A DNA stretch of 64,000 nucleotides from JALHMI01 sp964598535 (GCA_964598535.1 CAZRCI010000027.1:3783-67782), one strand, 5' to 3'; shown: positions 7,533 through 17,685, counted from the first letter of the stretch. Notes: a model not told the origin generated them from the letters alone. Numbers and translations: made by a program.

Positions 7533-9419
7533 ATGCCGCAACCGCCAGTCGGTATTGATCTGGGAACGACGTATTCGGTCATCGCGTATGTCGACGAGAC
7601 GGGTCGCCCGCTCACGATTTCAAACGAAGCGGGAGACCTCCTGACGCCGAGTGCCGTTTCGTTGGACGACGGCGAGATCATCGTCGGCAAAGAAGCCGTC
7701 AAGCAGGCGGTCTTCGATCCGGATGTGTTTGCCGATGGCTTCAAACGCGATATAGGCCGTTCGCGGTTCAGACGCCCGATCGCCCGTCGGCAAGTCCCGC
7801 CCGAAGTGTTGAGCGCCTTCGTGCTCCGGCGGTTGAAGCAAGATGCCGAACGGCGGCTTGGCACAATCGAGAACGTCGTGATCACGGTGCCGGCTTTCTT
7901 CGACGAGACGCGGAGGCGCGCCACGCAAGAGGCAGGCCGCATCGCGGGATTGAACGTCATCGATATCATCAATGAACCGACAGCCGCGGCCGTGGCCTTT
8001 GGCTATCTGTCGTCGACCAGGAAAGAACAAATTCTCGTCTACGACCTGGGCGGCGGCACCTTTGACGTAACCGTGTTGCAAATCGACGGCAACACCTTTC
8101 GCACGTTGGCCACGGACGGCGACGTCCAGCTCGGCGGCAGGGACTTCGACGAGCGGCTCGTGAATCATGTTGCCGAGAAGTTCATCGCTGCCCACGGGAG
8201 CGACCCGCGCCGCGATCCGCACGATGTGGCGCAACTCTGGCAAAACGCCCAGGACGCCAAGCACACGCTGTCCACGCGCGCCAGCGTATCGATTCCCTGT
8301 TTTCACCAAGGAATCAAAATGCGCGTGGACCTCACCCGCGGAGAGTTCGAAAACCTCACCGCCGATCTGCTCGACCGGACCGCAACCACCACACAGTTAG
8401 TCTTACGGCAAGCCCGGCTTACCTGGGATCAAATCGACCGAATATTACTGGTTGGCGGGGCATCGCGGATGCCCATGATTGCCGCGATGCTCGAACAAGC
8501 CGCGGGCAAATTGCCCGATCGTTCGCTCTCCCCCGACGAAGCAGTCGCCCATGGCGCGGCGCTGTACGCCGCGCGCCTGTCGCCGGAGTCCGTAAACCTT
8601 CCCTCGGAGTTTGAGCTGATCAACGTCAATTCCCACAGCCTGGGAATCATTGGTCTCGATCAGCGGGAAAAACGCCACCGCAACATCGTCATCATTCCCA
8701 AAAACACTCCCCTGCCCTGCAAGGTCGTCAGGGGCTTCGCGACTGCCCGCGATAACCAAAGCAGCGTACGCGTCGTCGTTGTCGAAGGAGAAAGCGAACG
8801 CCCGGAACACTGCATCGAATTGGGCATGTGCGTGGTGCGCAACCTGCCGCCGGGGCTTCCCAAAGGCACCAAGATCGAAGTCGAATACAGCTACGCCACG
8901 AATGGCCGCATCTCGGTCCGCGCACGGGTCCCCCAGGCTCGCCAATCGGCCGCCGTCGACTTACAGTACGATGCGGCCCTGAATCTGAACCTGACAGACT
9001 GGCAATCGCGCATTTGCGGTGACGAACCCGCCGCGACGGACGGCGCCGAAGATACAATCCCCAGGTTCGCCAAGTACCTGGACGAGTTGCTGGTCTCTTT
9101 CGGAAAAAAAGTGGCGCGATTAGGCGTTCCCAAAAAATTGGCCGACCACCGGGCGGTTGCGGACGAGGCGGCCCAAGAACTCGAACGGTTGTCGGCAGAA
9201 TACGTCCAAGCCGAGCGCGAACAACAGGCCGCCGCGCGGCAAACCGAAATCCTTCACGCGGCTTCCAGCATGTCGCAGATAACCCTGGCGTTGGAAGTTG
9301 CCGAGATGAAAGCCCGAACCGCGCATCGAACGCTCGCGATTGGCTGTATCGAGCACGGGTTCGTTCCCCCCGAGCTCGAAATGCTCCACGACGAGATTCG
9401 ACATTTTCAGACGGCATGA
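7533..9419 (+). CDS. Hsp70/DnaK-family chaperone
   Basis: 628 residues from ATG 7533, which has AAAAGGAG 7-10 nt upstream; the frame is open further 5' but family similarity starts at this Met. Phosphate-1 motif VGIDLGTTYSVIAYV is at 6-20, IINEPTAAAVAFGY near 145-160, phosphate-2 DLGGGTFDV at 171-179, and LLVGGASRMPMI is the adenosine motif. The second half holds a recognisable beta substrate-binding region and a helical lid, but diverges from housekeeping DnaK and lacks its usual acidic tail. No grpE or dnaJ adjoins it; the divergent J-like gene is the likely partner. Probably an accessory Hsp70. Confidence 0.9.
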   Translation: MPQPPVGIDLGTTYSVIAYVDETGRPLTISNEAGDLLTPSAVSLDDGEIIVGKEAVKQAVFDPDVFADGFKRDIGRSRFRRPIARRQVPPEVLSAFVLRRLKQDAERRLGTIENVVITVPAFFDETRRRATQEAGRIAGLNVIDIINEPTAAAVAFGYLSSTRKEQILVYDLGGGTFDVTVLQIDGNTFRTLATDGDVQLGGRDFDERLVNHVAEKFIAAHGSDPRRDPHDVAQLWQNAQDAKHTLSTRASVSIPCFHQGIKMRVDLTRGEFENLTADLLDRTATTTQLVLRQARLTWDQIDRILLVGGASRMPMIAAMLEQAAGKLPDRSLSPDEAVAHGAALYAARLSPESVNLPSEFELINVNSHSLGIIGLDQREKRHRNIVIIPKNTPLPCKVVRGFATARDNQSSVRVVVVEGESERPEHCIELGMCVVRNLPPGLPKGTKIEVEYSYATNGRISVRARVPQARQSAAVDLQYDAALNLNLTDWQSRICGDEPAATDGAEDTIPRFAKYLDELLVSFGKKVARLGVPKKLADHRAVADEAAQELERLSAEYVQAEREQQAAARQTEILHAASSMSQITLALEVAEMKARTAHRTLAIGCIEHGFVPPELEMLHDEIRHFQTA

Positions 9420-9478
9420 AGGGCGCCGAGCCGCAAGTCACGGGCGATGCCGAAATTGCAAGCTCTCAAGGCCCGTTC

Positions 9479-10342
9479 TCAAGCCACCTTCGCCGGGCGG
9501 GGCGGTAGATAAGTCAGCAATTGCGAGACGCCCCAGGCCTGCTCGTCTGCCAACAGCTTGGCGACGCGGCCAGAAGCTTCGCCGGCGCGGCCCAAGAATA
9601 CCCGCAGCTCGGAGCCTTCGCCAACCAGTTCCACGTCGTGAAGCACCAGCTTGTGCCGCGCCAGCAGATTGGCGAGCGACGTCAGCGAGAAGTAGTTGCG
9701 CTGGCCGGTATGCGCCGACCACAGGGCCCGGCGTTCGATCAGATGTTTGATGTAGGGCGTCTCGATCACCGCGACTCCCGAATTTTTCAAGACCGCGTGC
9801 AGGCCCCCGATCACGGCCTCCAGATCGCTCACCAGCGAGAGGCTATGATGCAAATGCACGACATCCGCGTCCTGTGCGCACAGGGCCAGTTCCACGGCCA
9901 GCGGCTTGTCGAAGTGGCGGCAGAGCGTCGGCACCCCATACTCCAGCCGCGCGAGCTCGGCCAACCGCACCGCCGGCTCGATGCCCAGCACCGGAATACC
10001 CGCGGACAAATAATCGCTCAACAGACGCCCGTCGCGGCTCCCGATCTCGATCACCATGCTGGCCGGACGCAACTTTTGCGTGGCGATGATCTGCTGCGTC
10101 AGATGCCGAGCGCCCCACGCGCTGCTGTCGCTCGTGCGCACGGCTTCGCCCCCGGCCAGAGAACGGCCAACCTCGCCAATCCGATGCACGAGCAGACACT
10201 GCGGACAGAACACCAACTCTTCATAGCCGGTCGTGGGCTGAGCGACGTAAGGAGACTTCGCGCTGGCGCTGGGCTGCTCCCAGCGGGCGATCGATTTTAG
10301 CGAAGCGTTTCCACACGAACGACAGCCGGTTACGTGCGACAT
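9479..10342 (-). CDS. Methyltransferase with N-terminal zinc-binding domain
   Basis: 287 residues from ATG 10342. The N-terminus has CRSCG...FCPQC, the four-cysteine zinc domain (Methyltransf_13 type) found before sugar C-methyltransferases. VIEIGSRDGRLLSDYL is the SAM motif I and VVHLHHSLSLVSDLEAVIGG the post-I region; GVAVIETPYIKHLI follows. Family members of about 400 residues add a C-terminal C-methyltransferase domain, and only its beginning is visible here (RNYFSLTSLANLL), so this is a short version. The frame is open up to 10480 but nothing conserved lies before MSHVTG. Confidence 0.75.
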   Translation of the reverse strand: MSHVTGCRSCGNASLKSIARWEQPSASAKSPYVAQPTTGYEELVFCPQCLLVHRIGEVGRSLAGGEAVRTSDSSAWGARHLTQQIIATQKLRPASMVIEIGSRDGRLLSDYLSAGIPVLGIEPAVRLAELARLEYGVPTLCRHFDKPLAVELALCAQDADVVHLHHSLSLVSDLEAVIGGLHAVLKNSGVAVIETPYIKHLIERRALWSAHTGQRNYFSLTSLANLLARHKLVLHDVELVGEGSELRVFLGRAGEASGRVAKLLADEQAWGVSQLLTYLPPRPAKVA

Positions 10343-10544
10343 GATGGTGACAAGCCTGCAATTTGGGTGAAGGTTACTTGCGCCCGCGGCGTTCGTTTTC
10401 CGCCGGGGGCAGGATGGTACCGGAAGCGGGCGGTTCGGGTCAACGCATGCTGAACGAACCCTTGGAACCGCGGAAACCAACCGACGCTAAACTCTTTACG
10501 TACCAAGGCCGGGGCCGGTGCTAGCCCGTCGCAAAAAAAATGGT

Positions 10545-10640
10545 TGCGATCCCAAAATGGATGCGGCCTCCGAATAGCGGGCGCAAATCGCTATTTTGCG
10601 AGCGGTGCGGAGCTTGGCCCCGTGCTTCGCGAGGCACGGA
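10545..10640. repeat. Dispersed intergenic repeat R2, copy 1
   Basis: Reads GCGATCCCAAAATGG, then TAGCGGGCGCAAATCGCTAT, TTTGCGAGCGGTGCGGAGC, CCCCGTGCTTCGCGAGGC. Nearly the same run of blocks recurs at 40061-40137 and 40783-40862. This copy has about 16 extra bases between the first two blocks. It sits in the 450-base gap between the zinc-finger methyltransferase and the large fusion protein, where I see no gene. Confidence 0.65.
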
Positions 10641-10792
10641 GAGCAGCGACGACGCGGAAGTCCTGTCCGACGTTGGATTTCCCGCGCCTTCTTGGCCATT
10701 TCCAGTGCCCCCCGGCGGGTGACTATAATGGCCAGACCACCAGGTTCGCCCGGTGTGCCGGCGCTTCGATTTAGCCCACAGGATGGTTCGCA

Positions 10793-13700
10793 ATGCGCGT
10801 GATTTCGAGTTTGGTTGCCCTGGCCGTGCTTTCGTTTGGCGGGCTCTCGTGGCCGTGGCCATCAGCGGTAGCCTGGGCTGAACCTGAAGCGGCCAGTAGG
10901 ATCCCCACGGCCGCGCGGCAAAATTTCGCGTATCTCGACGAGCACGATCCGTTCTATGTCTCGCGAACCTTCCCCAAGCTGATCACCCCCCAATGGGTTG
11001 GCGAAGACGGCGTCGAGGCGGTCGTCATTCTGTCGATCGACGACATGCGCGGCCATGAGCGGTGGGAGGAGTTCCTGCGCCCGCTGCTCGAGCGGCTTAA
11101 AAAAATCGACGGCCGAGCGCCGGTCAGCATCATGACCTGCCAGATCGACCCGCGCGAGCCCCACTTGCAGAAGTGGCTGGCCGAAGGCGTGAGCTTGGAA
11201 ACGCACACGCTCGATCATCCGTGCCCGCTGTTGCAGAAGGGCGATCTGGCGGCGGCCAAGCAGACGTACGATCGTTGCGTCGACCAGATGGCCGCCGTGC
11301 CGGGCAGCCGCGCCGTCGCGTTTCGAATGCCCTGCTGCGATTCAATGAACACCCCCAGCCCGCGGTTCTATACCGAAATCTTCGGCAAGACGACGACGTC
11401 GGGAAACTTCCTTGAAATCGACAGCTCGGTGTTCAATATCGTCACGGGGAGCGATCCCGAGGTTCCGCGAGCGTTGGTCGTCGACGGCGCGCATCAGGAA
11501 ATTTTTCGCCGCTATCTGCCGTTCAAGTCGTATGCCGTCACGGTGGAAGACTATCCATATCCCTACGTGATTGGCGGCAAGTGTTGGGAATTTCCGTGCG
11601 CGGTGCCCAGCGACTGGAGCGCGCAACACGTGCAGAAGCCCGACAATCCGCGTACGATCGAAGACCTGAAACGTGGACTCGACACCGCCGTGGTCAAGCA
11701 GGGCGTATTCACGCTGGTCTTTCATCCGCACAACTGGATCAAGGCCGAGCAACTCGTCGAGCTGGTAGACCACGCCGTGAACAAGCACGGCAACAAGATC
11801 AAGTTCCTCACCTTTCGCGAAGCCGCCGAACGCCTCAACAAGCACCTGCTGAACGGGCAACCCCTGCGCGACAAGGATGGCGGCGCCAGCGGTACGCGCC
11901 TGCTTGATCTGAACGCGGACGGCTACCTTGACGTCGTCGCGGGCAATCCCCAGGTGCGACGAACGCGAGTCTGGTTGCCCAGGCTGAGACAATGGACCGA
12001 GAGTCCATTTCCGCTGGACTTGACGCGAACCGACGCCCGGTTTGGCCTGTTGCATGACGATCGCCGCCCCACGGTTTTCGACGGAACGCGCGGCGCTTGG
12101 CATTTCGACGGAACGGCCTGGATCCAGGATCCGCGTCTGGTGCGCGGCCTGCCCGCCGACGCGAAGCTCGCGGCGATGCGATTACTCGATCTCGACGGTG
12201 ACGGTATCGACGAACTCCTGACAAGAAACACGAACAAGTCGGCCCGGCAACCGATCTACCGCCGCCACAGCAATGGCTGGGAATTGCTGCCCTTCACGTT
12301 GCCAGAGAACATGGAACTGCCGACCGCCGACCACGATACGGGACTCCGGTTTGTCGACTTGGACGAGAACGGCTCGCTCGACGTACTGTACTCCAATGAC
12401 ACCGGCTATGCCGCGGCGTTGTTCACCTCGCTGGAAAAAGGCTGGTCGCAAGAGCTCGTGCGCGGCAAGCCGGGCGCTCAGGACGCGATTCCGCGAATCG
12501 CCCGCGCGGGAACCAACAACGGCGCCTGGATTCATGGCCGCACGCTGTGGGTGCAGAATGAAGACACCGCCGAGTTGCCAGATCTAGTAGACCGGATGCC
12601 GCTCGACAAACTGCTCGAAAGCGTCAAATTTCCAGGGCCCAAGTCGCCCGAGCTTGCGCTCCAAACCATGCGCGTGCGACCGGGCTTTCAGGTGGAGCTG
12701 GCCGCCTGTGAACCGCTGGTCACCGATCCCGTGGCAATCGCTTTCGGTCCGGACGGCAAGCTCTGGGTCGCCGAAATGGGAGACTATCCGCGCGGCGCCG
12801 ATGGCCGCGGGGCCAAGGGCGGCGTCATTCGCTATCTCGAAGACACCGACGGCGACGGGCGCTACGATCGCAGCACGCTGTTCCTCGACGACCTCGGCTA
12901 TCCGAACGGCGTGACGCCCTGGCGCGGCGGCGTGCTCGTCACCTGCGCGCCCGACGTCTTCTATGCCGAAGATACCGATGGCGATGGCCGCGCCGACCGC
13001 CGCGAGATCCTCTACAGCGGATTTATGGAAGGCAACCCCCAACATCGCGCCAACGGCTTTACCTGGGGAATGGACGGTTGGCTCTACGGCGCGCATGCCG
13101 ACAGCGCCAAGGGCGGCCTCACGCTGCATCGCCGCGGCGGCGAGGTGGTGGACGCCAACGGCCGCGACTTCCGCATCCGTCCGGACGAGGGCCTGCTCGA
13201 TCCGCAGTCGGGCGTCTCGCAGTACGGCCGCGGCCGCGACGACTGGGACAACTGGTTCGGCAACGAAAATAGCAACCCGCTCTATCATTACGTACTGGCC
13301 GATCATTACTTGCGGCGCAACCAACACGTGCCGGCCATCGACGGCAAGGTCGACGTATCGGACCAGCCGGGCGTGGCCGAGGTGTTTCCCGCAAGCCGCA
13401 CCCTGGCCCGCTACAACGACCTCTACGCGGCAAATCGATTTACTTCGGCCAATAGCGCGATCATCTATCGCGATGACTTGTTCGGTCCGGCGTTCGAAGG
13501 CAACTCGTTCGTTAGCGAACCGGTTCACAATCTGGTGCATCGCGAGATCCTGCGTCCCGAGGGCCTGACCTTTCACAGCGGCCGCGCGGCAGACGAGCGC
13601 GACAGCGAGTTCCTCGCCTCGGCCGACAACTGGTGCCGCCCGGCCACGCTGGTCACCGGCCCCGACGGCGCGCTGTGGGTCACCGACATGTACCGTCAAA

Positions 13701-15934
13701 CGATCGAACATCCCGAATGGATTCCCATCTCGATCCAAAAACAGGTCGACCTGCGCGCCGGCAGCGATATGGGACGGATCTATCGCGTGTCGCCGGTTGG
13801 GAGCGAGCGGCGTCCGATCCCGCGTTTAGATAAGCTATCCACCGCGGAGCTGGTCGCCGCGCTCGACAGCCCGAGCGGCTGGCAACGCGACATGGTGCAA
13901 CAAATGCTACTCTGGAAGCCGGATCCGGCGTCGTACAAACCGCTGCACATGCTGGTGGCGTCAAGCAAACGGCCCCTCACGCGCACGCAAGCCTTGTGGA
14001 CGCTGGAACTCTTGGGCCAAGCGACGCCCGAAGAAATCGCCACGGCCATGCGCGACGAACGTCCGGGCGTCCGGCGACACGCGATCCGAATCGCCGAGGG
14101 GCACTTGAGTAGCTCTCCCGCGCTGGGCGAAGGATTGCTCGAACGGGCAAACGATCGCGATCCGCAAGTAAAACTCCAACTGGCCTATACGCTCGGCGAA
14201 TGGGAGGATCCGAGAGGCGGCAAAGCCCTGGGCCAACTCGCGCTCGAACATCGCGACGATCCCTACCTGACGGCAGCCGTGCTAAGCTCCGTGAATCCCC
14301 AGAATCTGGCCGGCGTAACCGAAGCCGTGCTCGCCGTGCCTGCCCCGGCCGAACCGCCGGCCGAATTGCTCGAGCAGCTCGTAGGACTGGCCACGGCCTA
14401 TCACGATGAAGCGACTCTGACGGCGGCCCTCAAACGGATCGGTGCGCCGCGGGAAGATCGCTACGCCGCGTGGCAACTCACGGCGCTCGCGGGCCTGCTC
14501 GACGCGTTAGCCGGCGGCGGAACGGATTGGCAGAAGTACGATCCCGACCAGGCGCTGGCCAAAATGTTCGCGTTTGCAAGAGAAACCGCGCTGAACGACG
14601 ACGCTGACGAAGGTCAGCGGCTACGGGCTATTCGCCTGCTCGGACGCAGCGCCGAATCGCAGACCGACGACATCGCGTCGCTCGTGGCGCTGCTCGTGCC
14701 ACAAACCAGCGGAGCCGTACAAGCCAGCGCGGTCGAATCGCTCGCTCGCATCGCTTCGGACACGGTCCCCCCTGCCCTGCTCTCCGGCTGGAAAGGCCAC
14801 GGGCCGGAACTTCGTTCGCAAATCCTGGACGTATTGTTGAGTCGGCCGAGCGGTCAATCGGCTCTCCTAGCAGCCGTCGAACGCGGTGAAGTGCCGGCAG
14901 CCGACATCGACGCCACGCGCCGGCAACGTCTCCAACAATCGGGAGACGATACCATTCGCGGCAAAGCAAGCACGCTGCTCGCCGGGGGAATCGAGTCGAA
15001 CCGCGGACAAGTCGTCGAGCAATATCGTTCCGTGCTCGCGACGCCCGGCGATGCCGCGGCCGGAGCCGCCGTGTTTGCAAAGCGCTGCGCCGTCTGCCAC
15101 CGGCTGCGCGGCGTGGGCGTCGAAGTCGGCCCGGACCTGGCCTCGTTGACAGACCTGTCGCCAGAATCGTTGCTCACGGCGATTCTCGACCCGAACAAAG
15201 CGATCGAGGCCAAATACCGTGATTACCTGGCGCTAACCACCGCGGGATTAACGCACACCGGCCTGCTCGCCAGCGAAACCGGAAACAGCGTGACCCTGCT
15301 GGGCCAAGAGGGCAAGCAGCAGACGATTCTGCGAACCGATTTGGAAACGCTGCAAGCCACCGGCAAGTCGCTCATGCCCGAGGGGCTGGAAAAAGATATG
15401 ACCCCGCAGGACCTGGCCAACGTCATCGCGCACGTGCGTGGGTCGGGCGCGCCGCGCAAAGTGTTCGAAGCGAATCAGCCACGGCTCGTCACTCCCACGA
15501 CCGACGGCACCCTGCAACTCTACCCAACGAACTGCGAAATCTACGGCCCGACGATCGTGCTGGAACAGCTCTACAAAAATCTGGGCAAGTGGGAAAGCGA
15601 AAACGACAAAGCGGTGTGGAATGTCGAGCTGCCCCGGGCCGGCAAGTATCAGATGATCCTCAACTACGCGTGCCTCGACGAAAATGCCGGCAACCCCTGG
15701 ACGCTCGAAGTTCAAGCCGGCGGAGCCGCCTCTCCGACGCCAGAAGCCGCCACCGCCAACCCACGGCTCTCGGGAACGATTGCCGCCACGGGCAGCCTCG
15801 ACCGTTATGTGGAGATCGTTGGGGGCGAAATCGAACTCCCCGCCGGAACGCAACAAATCACGCTCCGCGCCTCGGGCCCGCCGCGCGGCGCCTTGATGCA
15901 ATTCGGAGGTGTGCTGCTGAAGCCGGTGCAATAA
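10793..15934 (+). CDS. Giant exported deacetylase / dehydrogenase / cytochrome c fusion
   Basis: 1713 residues. A signal peptide ends near residue 29. A NodB-like polysaccharide-deacetylase region follows (about 70-350: SIDD 81-84, ETHTLDH with His138 and His142 as likely metal ligands). Then come FG-GAP/VCBS-like repeats (LLDLNADGYLDVV, LLDLDGDGIDELL, FVDLDENGSLDVLY). The PVC-type putative membrane-bound dehydrogenase propeller covers about 620-1010, HEAT-like helical repeats about 1025-1400, and a c-type haem site CAVCH is at 1432-1436 followed by GVEVGPDLASL. A beta-rich C-terminal domain (about 1560-1713) resembles sugar-binding modules. The parts point to periplasmic or cell-surface oxidation and deacetylation of a polysaccharide. 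No clear Shine-Dalgarno precedes ATG 10793; the signal peptide supports the start. Confidence 0.88.
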   Translation: MRVISSLVALAVLSFGGLSWPWPSAVAWAEPEAASRIPTAARQNFAYLDEHDPFYVSRTFPKLITPQWVGEDGVEAVVILSIDDMRGHERWEEFLRPLLERLKKIDGRAPVSIMTCQIDPREPHLQKWLAEGVSLETHTLDHPCPLLQKGDLAAAKQTYDRCVDQMAAVPGSRAVAFRMPCCDSMNTPSPRFYTEIFGKTTTSGNFLEIDSSVFNIVTGSDPEVPRALVVDGAHQEIFRRYLPFKSYAVTVEDYPYPYVIGGKCWEFPCAVPSDWSAQHVQKPDNPRTIEDLKRGLDTAVVKQGVFTLVFHPHNWIKAEQLVELVDHAVNKHGNKIKFLTFREAAERLNKHLLNGQPLRDKDGGASGTRLLDLNADGYLDVVAGNPQVRRTRVWLPRLRQWTESPFPLDLTRTDARFGLLHDDRRPTVFDGTRGAWHFDGTAWIQDPRLVRGLPADAKLAAMRLLDLDGDGIDELLTRNTNKSARQPIYRRHSNGWELLPFTLPENMELPTADHDTGLRFVDLDENGSLDVLYSNDTGYAAALFTSLEKGWSQELVRGKPGAQDAIPRIARAGTNNGAWIHGRTLWVQNEDTAELPDLVDRMPLDKLLESVKFPGPKSPELALQTMRVRPGFQVELAACEPLVTDPVAIAFGPDGKLWVAEMGDYPRGADGRGAKGGVIRYLEDTDGDGRYDRSTLFLDDLGYPNGVTPWRGGVLVTCAPDVFYAEDTDGDGRADRREILYSGFMEGNPQHRANGFTWGMDGWLYGAHADSAKGGLTLHRRGGEVVDANGRDFRIRPDEGLLDPQSGVSQYGRGRDDWDNWFGNENSNPLYHYVLADHYLRRNQHVPAIDGKVDVSDQPGVAEVFPASRTLARYNDLYAANRFTSANSAIIYRDDLFGPAFEGNSFVSEPVHNLVHREILRPEGLTFHSGRAADERDSEFLASADNWCRPATLVTGPDGALWVTDMYRQTIEHPEWIPISIQKQVDLRAGSDMGRIYRVSPVGSERRPIPRLDKLSTAELVAALDSPSGWQRDMVQQMLLWKPDPASYKPLHMLVASSKRPLTRTQALWTLELLGQATPEEIATAMRDERPGVRRHAIRIAEGHLSSSPALGEGLLERANDRDPQVKLQLAYTLGEWEDPRGGKALGQLALEHRDDPYLTAAVLSSVNPQNLAGVTEAVLAVPAPAEPPAELLEQLVGLATAYHDEATLTAALKRIGAPREDRYAAWQLTALAGLLDALAGGGTDWQKYDPDQALAKMFAFARETALNDDADEGQRLRAIRLLGRSAESQTDDIASLVALLVPQTSGAVQASAVESLARIASDTVPPALLSGWKGHGPELRSQILDVLLSRPSGQSALLAAVERGEVPAADIDATRRQRLQQSGDDTIRGKASTLLAGGIESNRGQVVEQYRSVLATPGDAAAGAAVFAKRCAVCHRLRGVGVEVGPDLASLTDLSPESLLTAILDPNKAIEAKYRDYLALTTAGLTHTGLLASETGNSVTLLGQEGKQQTILRTDLETLQATGKSLMPEGLEKDMTPQDLANVIAHVRGSGAPRKVFEANQPRLVTPTTDGTLQLYPTNCEIYGPTIVLEQLYKNLGKWESENDKAVWNVELPRAGKYQMILNYACLDENAGNPWTLEVQAGGAASPTPEAATANPRLSGTIAATGSLDRYVEIVGGEIELPAGTQQITLRASGPPRGALMQFGGVLLKPVQ

Positions 15935-16207
15935 CATGCCCGATTGCCGCGGCCGATGCGCATTCACGTAATTCCCGATTTTTTCTTGGCACGGATTTCT
16001 CATCGCCGTTAGAATGCTTTCTATCTTGGGGAGTGATGCCTTTCTCCACCTGGAAGGGCTAAACCAACTCTTTGCCCTCGTGTCAGCACTGTGAGTCGCT
16101 AGCCCCAATATTTCTTCGCGTGCGTGTGACAAGCGTGTCATGGCTGCGTGGTCTTTTGATCGGACCGCGCCGCGATTAGAAATACCGAATCCTCCGAGGG
16201 GCTGGCA

Positions 16208-16951
16208 ATGAATCTTCCAACCTGGCGACATCTCGCGCGTGCCGGATTAGTAGCGCTTTCCTGCATTGCGGTGCATCCGGCGGGGGCCGCGCCGTTCGTG
16301 AACCTCGATTTTGAGCAGGCGACCGTCGTCGTCAACGATCCGATGTTCGGCCATCTCGCCTGGGATCTGGCGTTGCCTGGCTGGCAACCGCCGGTGGGGG
16401 CGCCCGACACGGCGACGGTCTACCTCGGCATTCCCCATCTGGGACTGAGTCCTTACATTGAGTTGATCGACGACAATTACTATCCCGAGTGGCCCGCTTC
16501 GCATCAGACGTCGATCGCCGGCCGTTTCTCGCTACGAATGGCCGGTAGCGTCGAACCAGGATATGGTTCCGTGTGGATCACGCAAACCGGCGACGTGCCC
16601 GCCTGGGCCAAGGCGCTCGAGTTTGTCGTTCTGGGAGGAGAACCCGAAATCTATCTCAACGACGTGCAAATTCCGCTGGTCGAAATCGATGAGCCCGGCT
16701 TTTTGCGGCGTTTTGCGGGCAACGTCGTCTCGTTCGCGGGGACGACGGCCGAGCTCAAGATCCAATACGTCGAGCCGGTCGTCTTCGACGAAGAAGTACC
16801 GCGCCACAGTGGCACGCTGGACAACATCGCGTTCACGCAACGCCTCGTTCCCGAGCCGTCCTCGCTCGTGCTGGCGACATTGGCGTTGGGCGTTGTCCTC
16901 GCCTCAAGCCGCAAACCTCGGCGCGGCGACCAAGCGCTGAGCTCGCCTTAA
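16208..16951 (+). CDS. PEP-CTERM sorted extracellular protein
   Basis: 247 residues with a signal peptide (MNLPTWRHLARAGLVALSC, cleavage after PAGA) and a C-terminal sorting tail VPEPSSLVLATLALGVVLA followed by basic residues, the PEP-CTERM pattern recognised by exosortase. The body begins FVNLDFEQATV, a common opening of planctomycete PEP-CTERM proteins, and is a beta-rich domain of unknown function. Expected fate is export, cleavage at the PEP motif and surface attachment. It has no exosortase nearby in the window. GAGGGGCTGGCA precedes the ATG. Confidence 0.85.
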   Translation: MNLPTWRHLARAGLVALSCIAVHPAGAAPFVNLDFEQATVVVNDPMFGHLAWDLALPGWQPPVGAPDTATVYLGIPHLGLSPYIELIDDNYYPEWPASHQTSIAGRFSLRMAGSVEPGYGSVWITQTGDVPAWAKALEFVVLGGEPEIYLNDVQIPLVEIDEPGFLRRFAGNVVSFAGTTAELKIQYVEPVVFDEEVPRHSGTLDNIAFTQRLVPEPSSLVLATLALGVVLASSRKPRRGDQALSSP

Positions 16952-17146
16952 AACCGCGCGCTCGCGGCTGGCATGCATCCCGTGTTCTCGATCCGCGCCC
17001 GTGGGGCCCAGCCCGCCGGCGCGGATCTTTTTTTGGAGGACGCCACTTTTACAGGGCTCAACCGAACCGCCGGAACTCGCTATAAAGAAGGCGCGTTGGA
17101 GCACGCGATTCATCATTACCCCACTCATCGCTGGGAGGATCGGGCC

Positions 17147-17611
17147 ATGTTGCAGGAGTTCAAGAAGTTCGCGCTGCGGGGAAACGTCATCGACCTGGCG
17201 ATTGGCGTGATTATCGGCGCGGCATTCGGCAAGATCGTCACCTCGATGGTCGACGACATCATGATGCCGCCCATCGGCGTGCTGCTGTCGGTGAGCCAGG
17301 TGGGCGATTTCCAAGAACTGACCCTGCCGCTCAACGCCAAGACCGCGGAAGACTTTACCGAAGCGGCGAAGTCAGCCACCTGGGCCAAGTCCCAGGGCAT
17401 CGCCACGATCAATTACGGCCGTTTCATCAATAACGTGGTGACATTCATTATCATTGCGTTCTGTATCTTTCTGGTGGTCAAGCAAGTCAATCGCTTCTCG
17501 CCACCTCCACCGCCCGCCACGCGGGAATGCCCACTCTGCCGGTCTATGATCTCCAAGAAAGCCAGCCGCTGTCCCAACTGCACCTCGGAAGTGATCCCCG
17601 AAGTGACGTAA
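17147..17611 (+). CDS. mscL: Large-conductance mechanosensitive channel with C-terminal zinc ribbon
   Basis: 154 residues from ATG 17147, with GGGAGG at about 17133-17138; the longer open frame from 16973 has no family similarity upstream. The N-terminal helix and first membrane segment MLQEFKKFALRGNVIDLAIG and GAAFGKIVTSMVDDIMMPPIG are the MscL signature. The second membrane helix is FINNVVTFIIIAFCIFLVV. The C-terminus carries CPLCRSMISKKASRCPNC, a four-cysteine ribbon in place of the usual helical bundle end. Forms a homopentameric inner-membrane osmotic safety valve. Confidence 0.93.
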   Translation: MLQEFKKFALRGNVIDLAIGVIIGAAFGKIVTSMVDDIMMPPIGVLLSVSQVGDFQELTLPLNAKTAEDFTEAAKSATWAKSQGIATINYGRFINNVVTFIIIAFCIFLVVKQVNRFSPPPPPATRECPLCRSMISKKASRCPNCTSEVIPEVT

Positions 17612-17685
17612 CGCCGTCAGCTACATCCACCGCTCGCGGAAAATCAAGCCGTGCCAGAGAGCACGATCATCGGGAGGCTCATCGC

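Noticed and set aside
12584..13738. 384-codon minus-strand frame inside the giant fusion gene
   Set aside because: Antisense to conserved dehydrogenase motifs; no ribosome site or domain.
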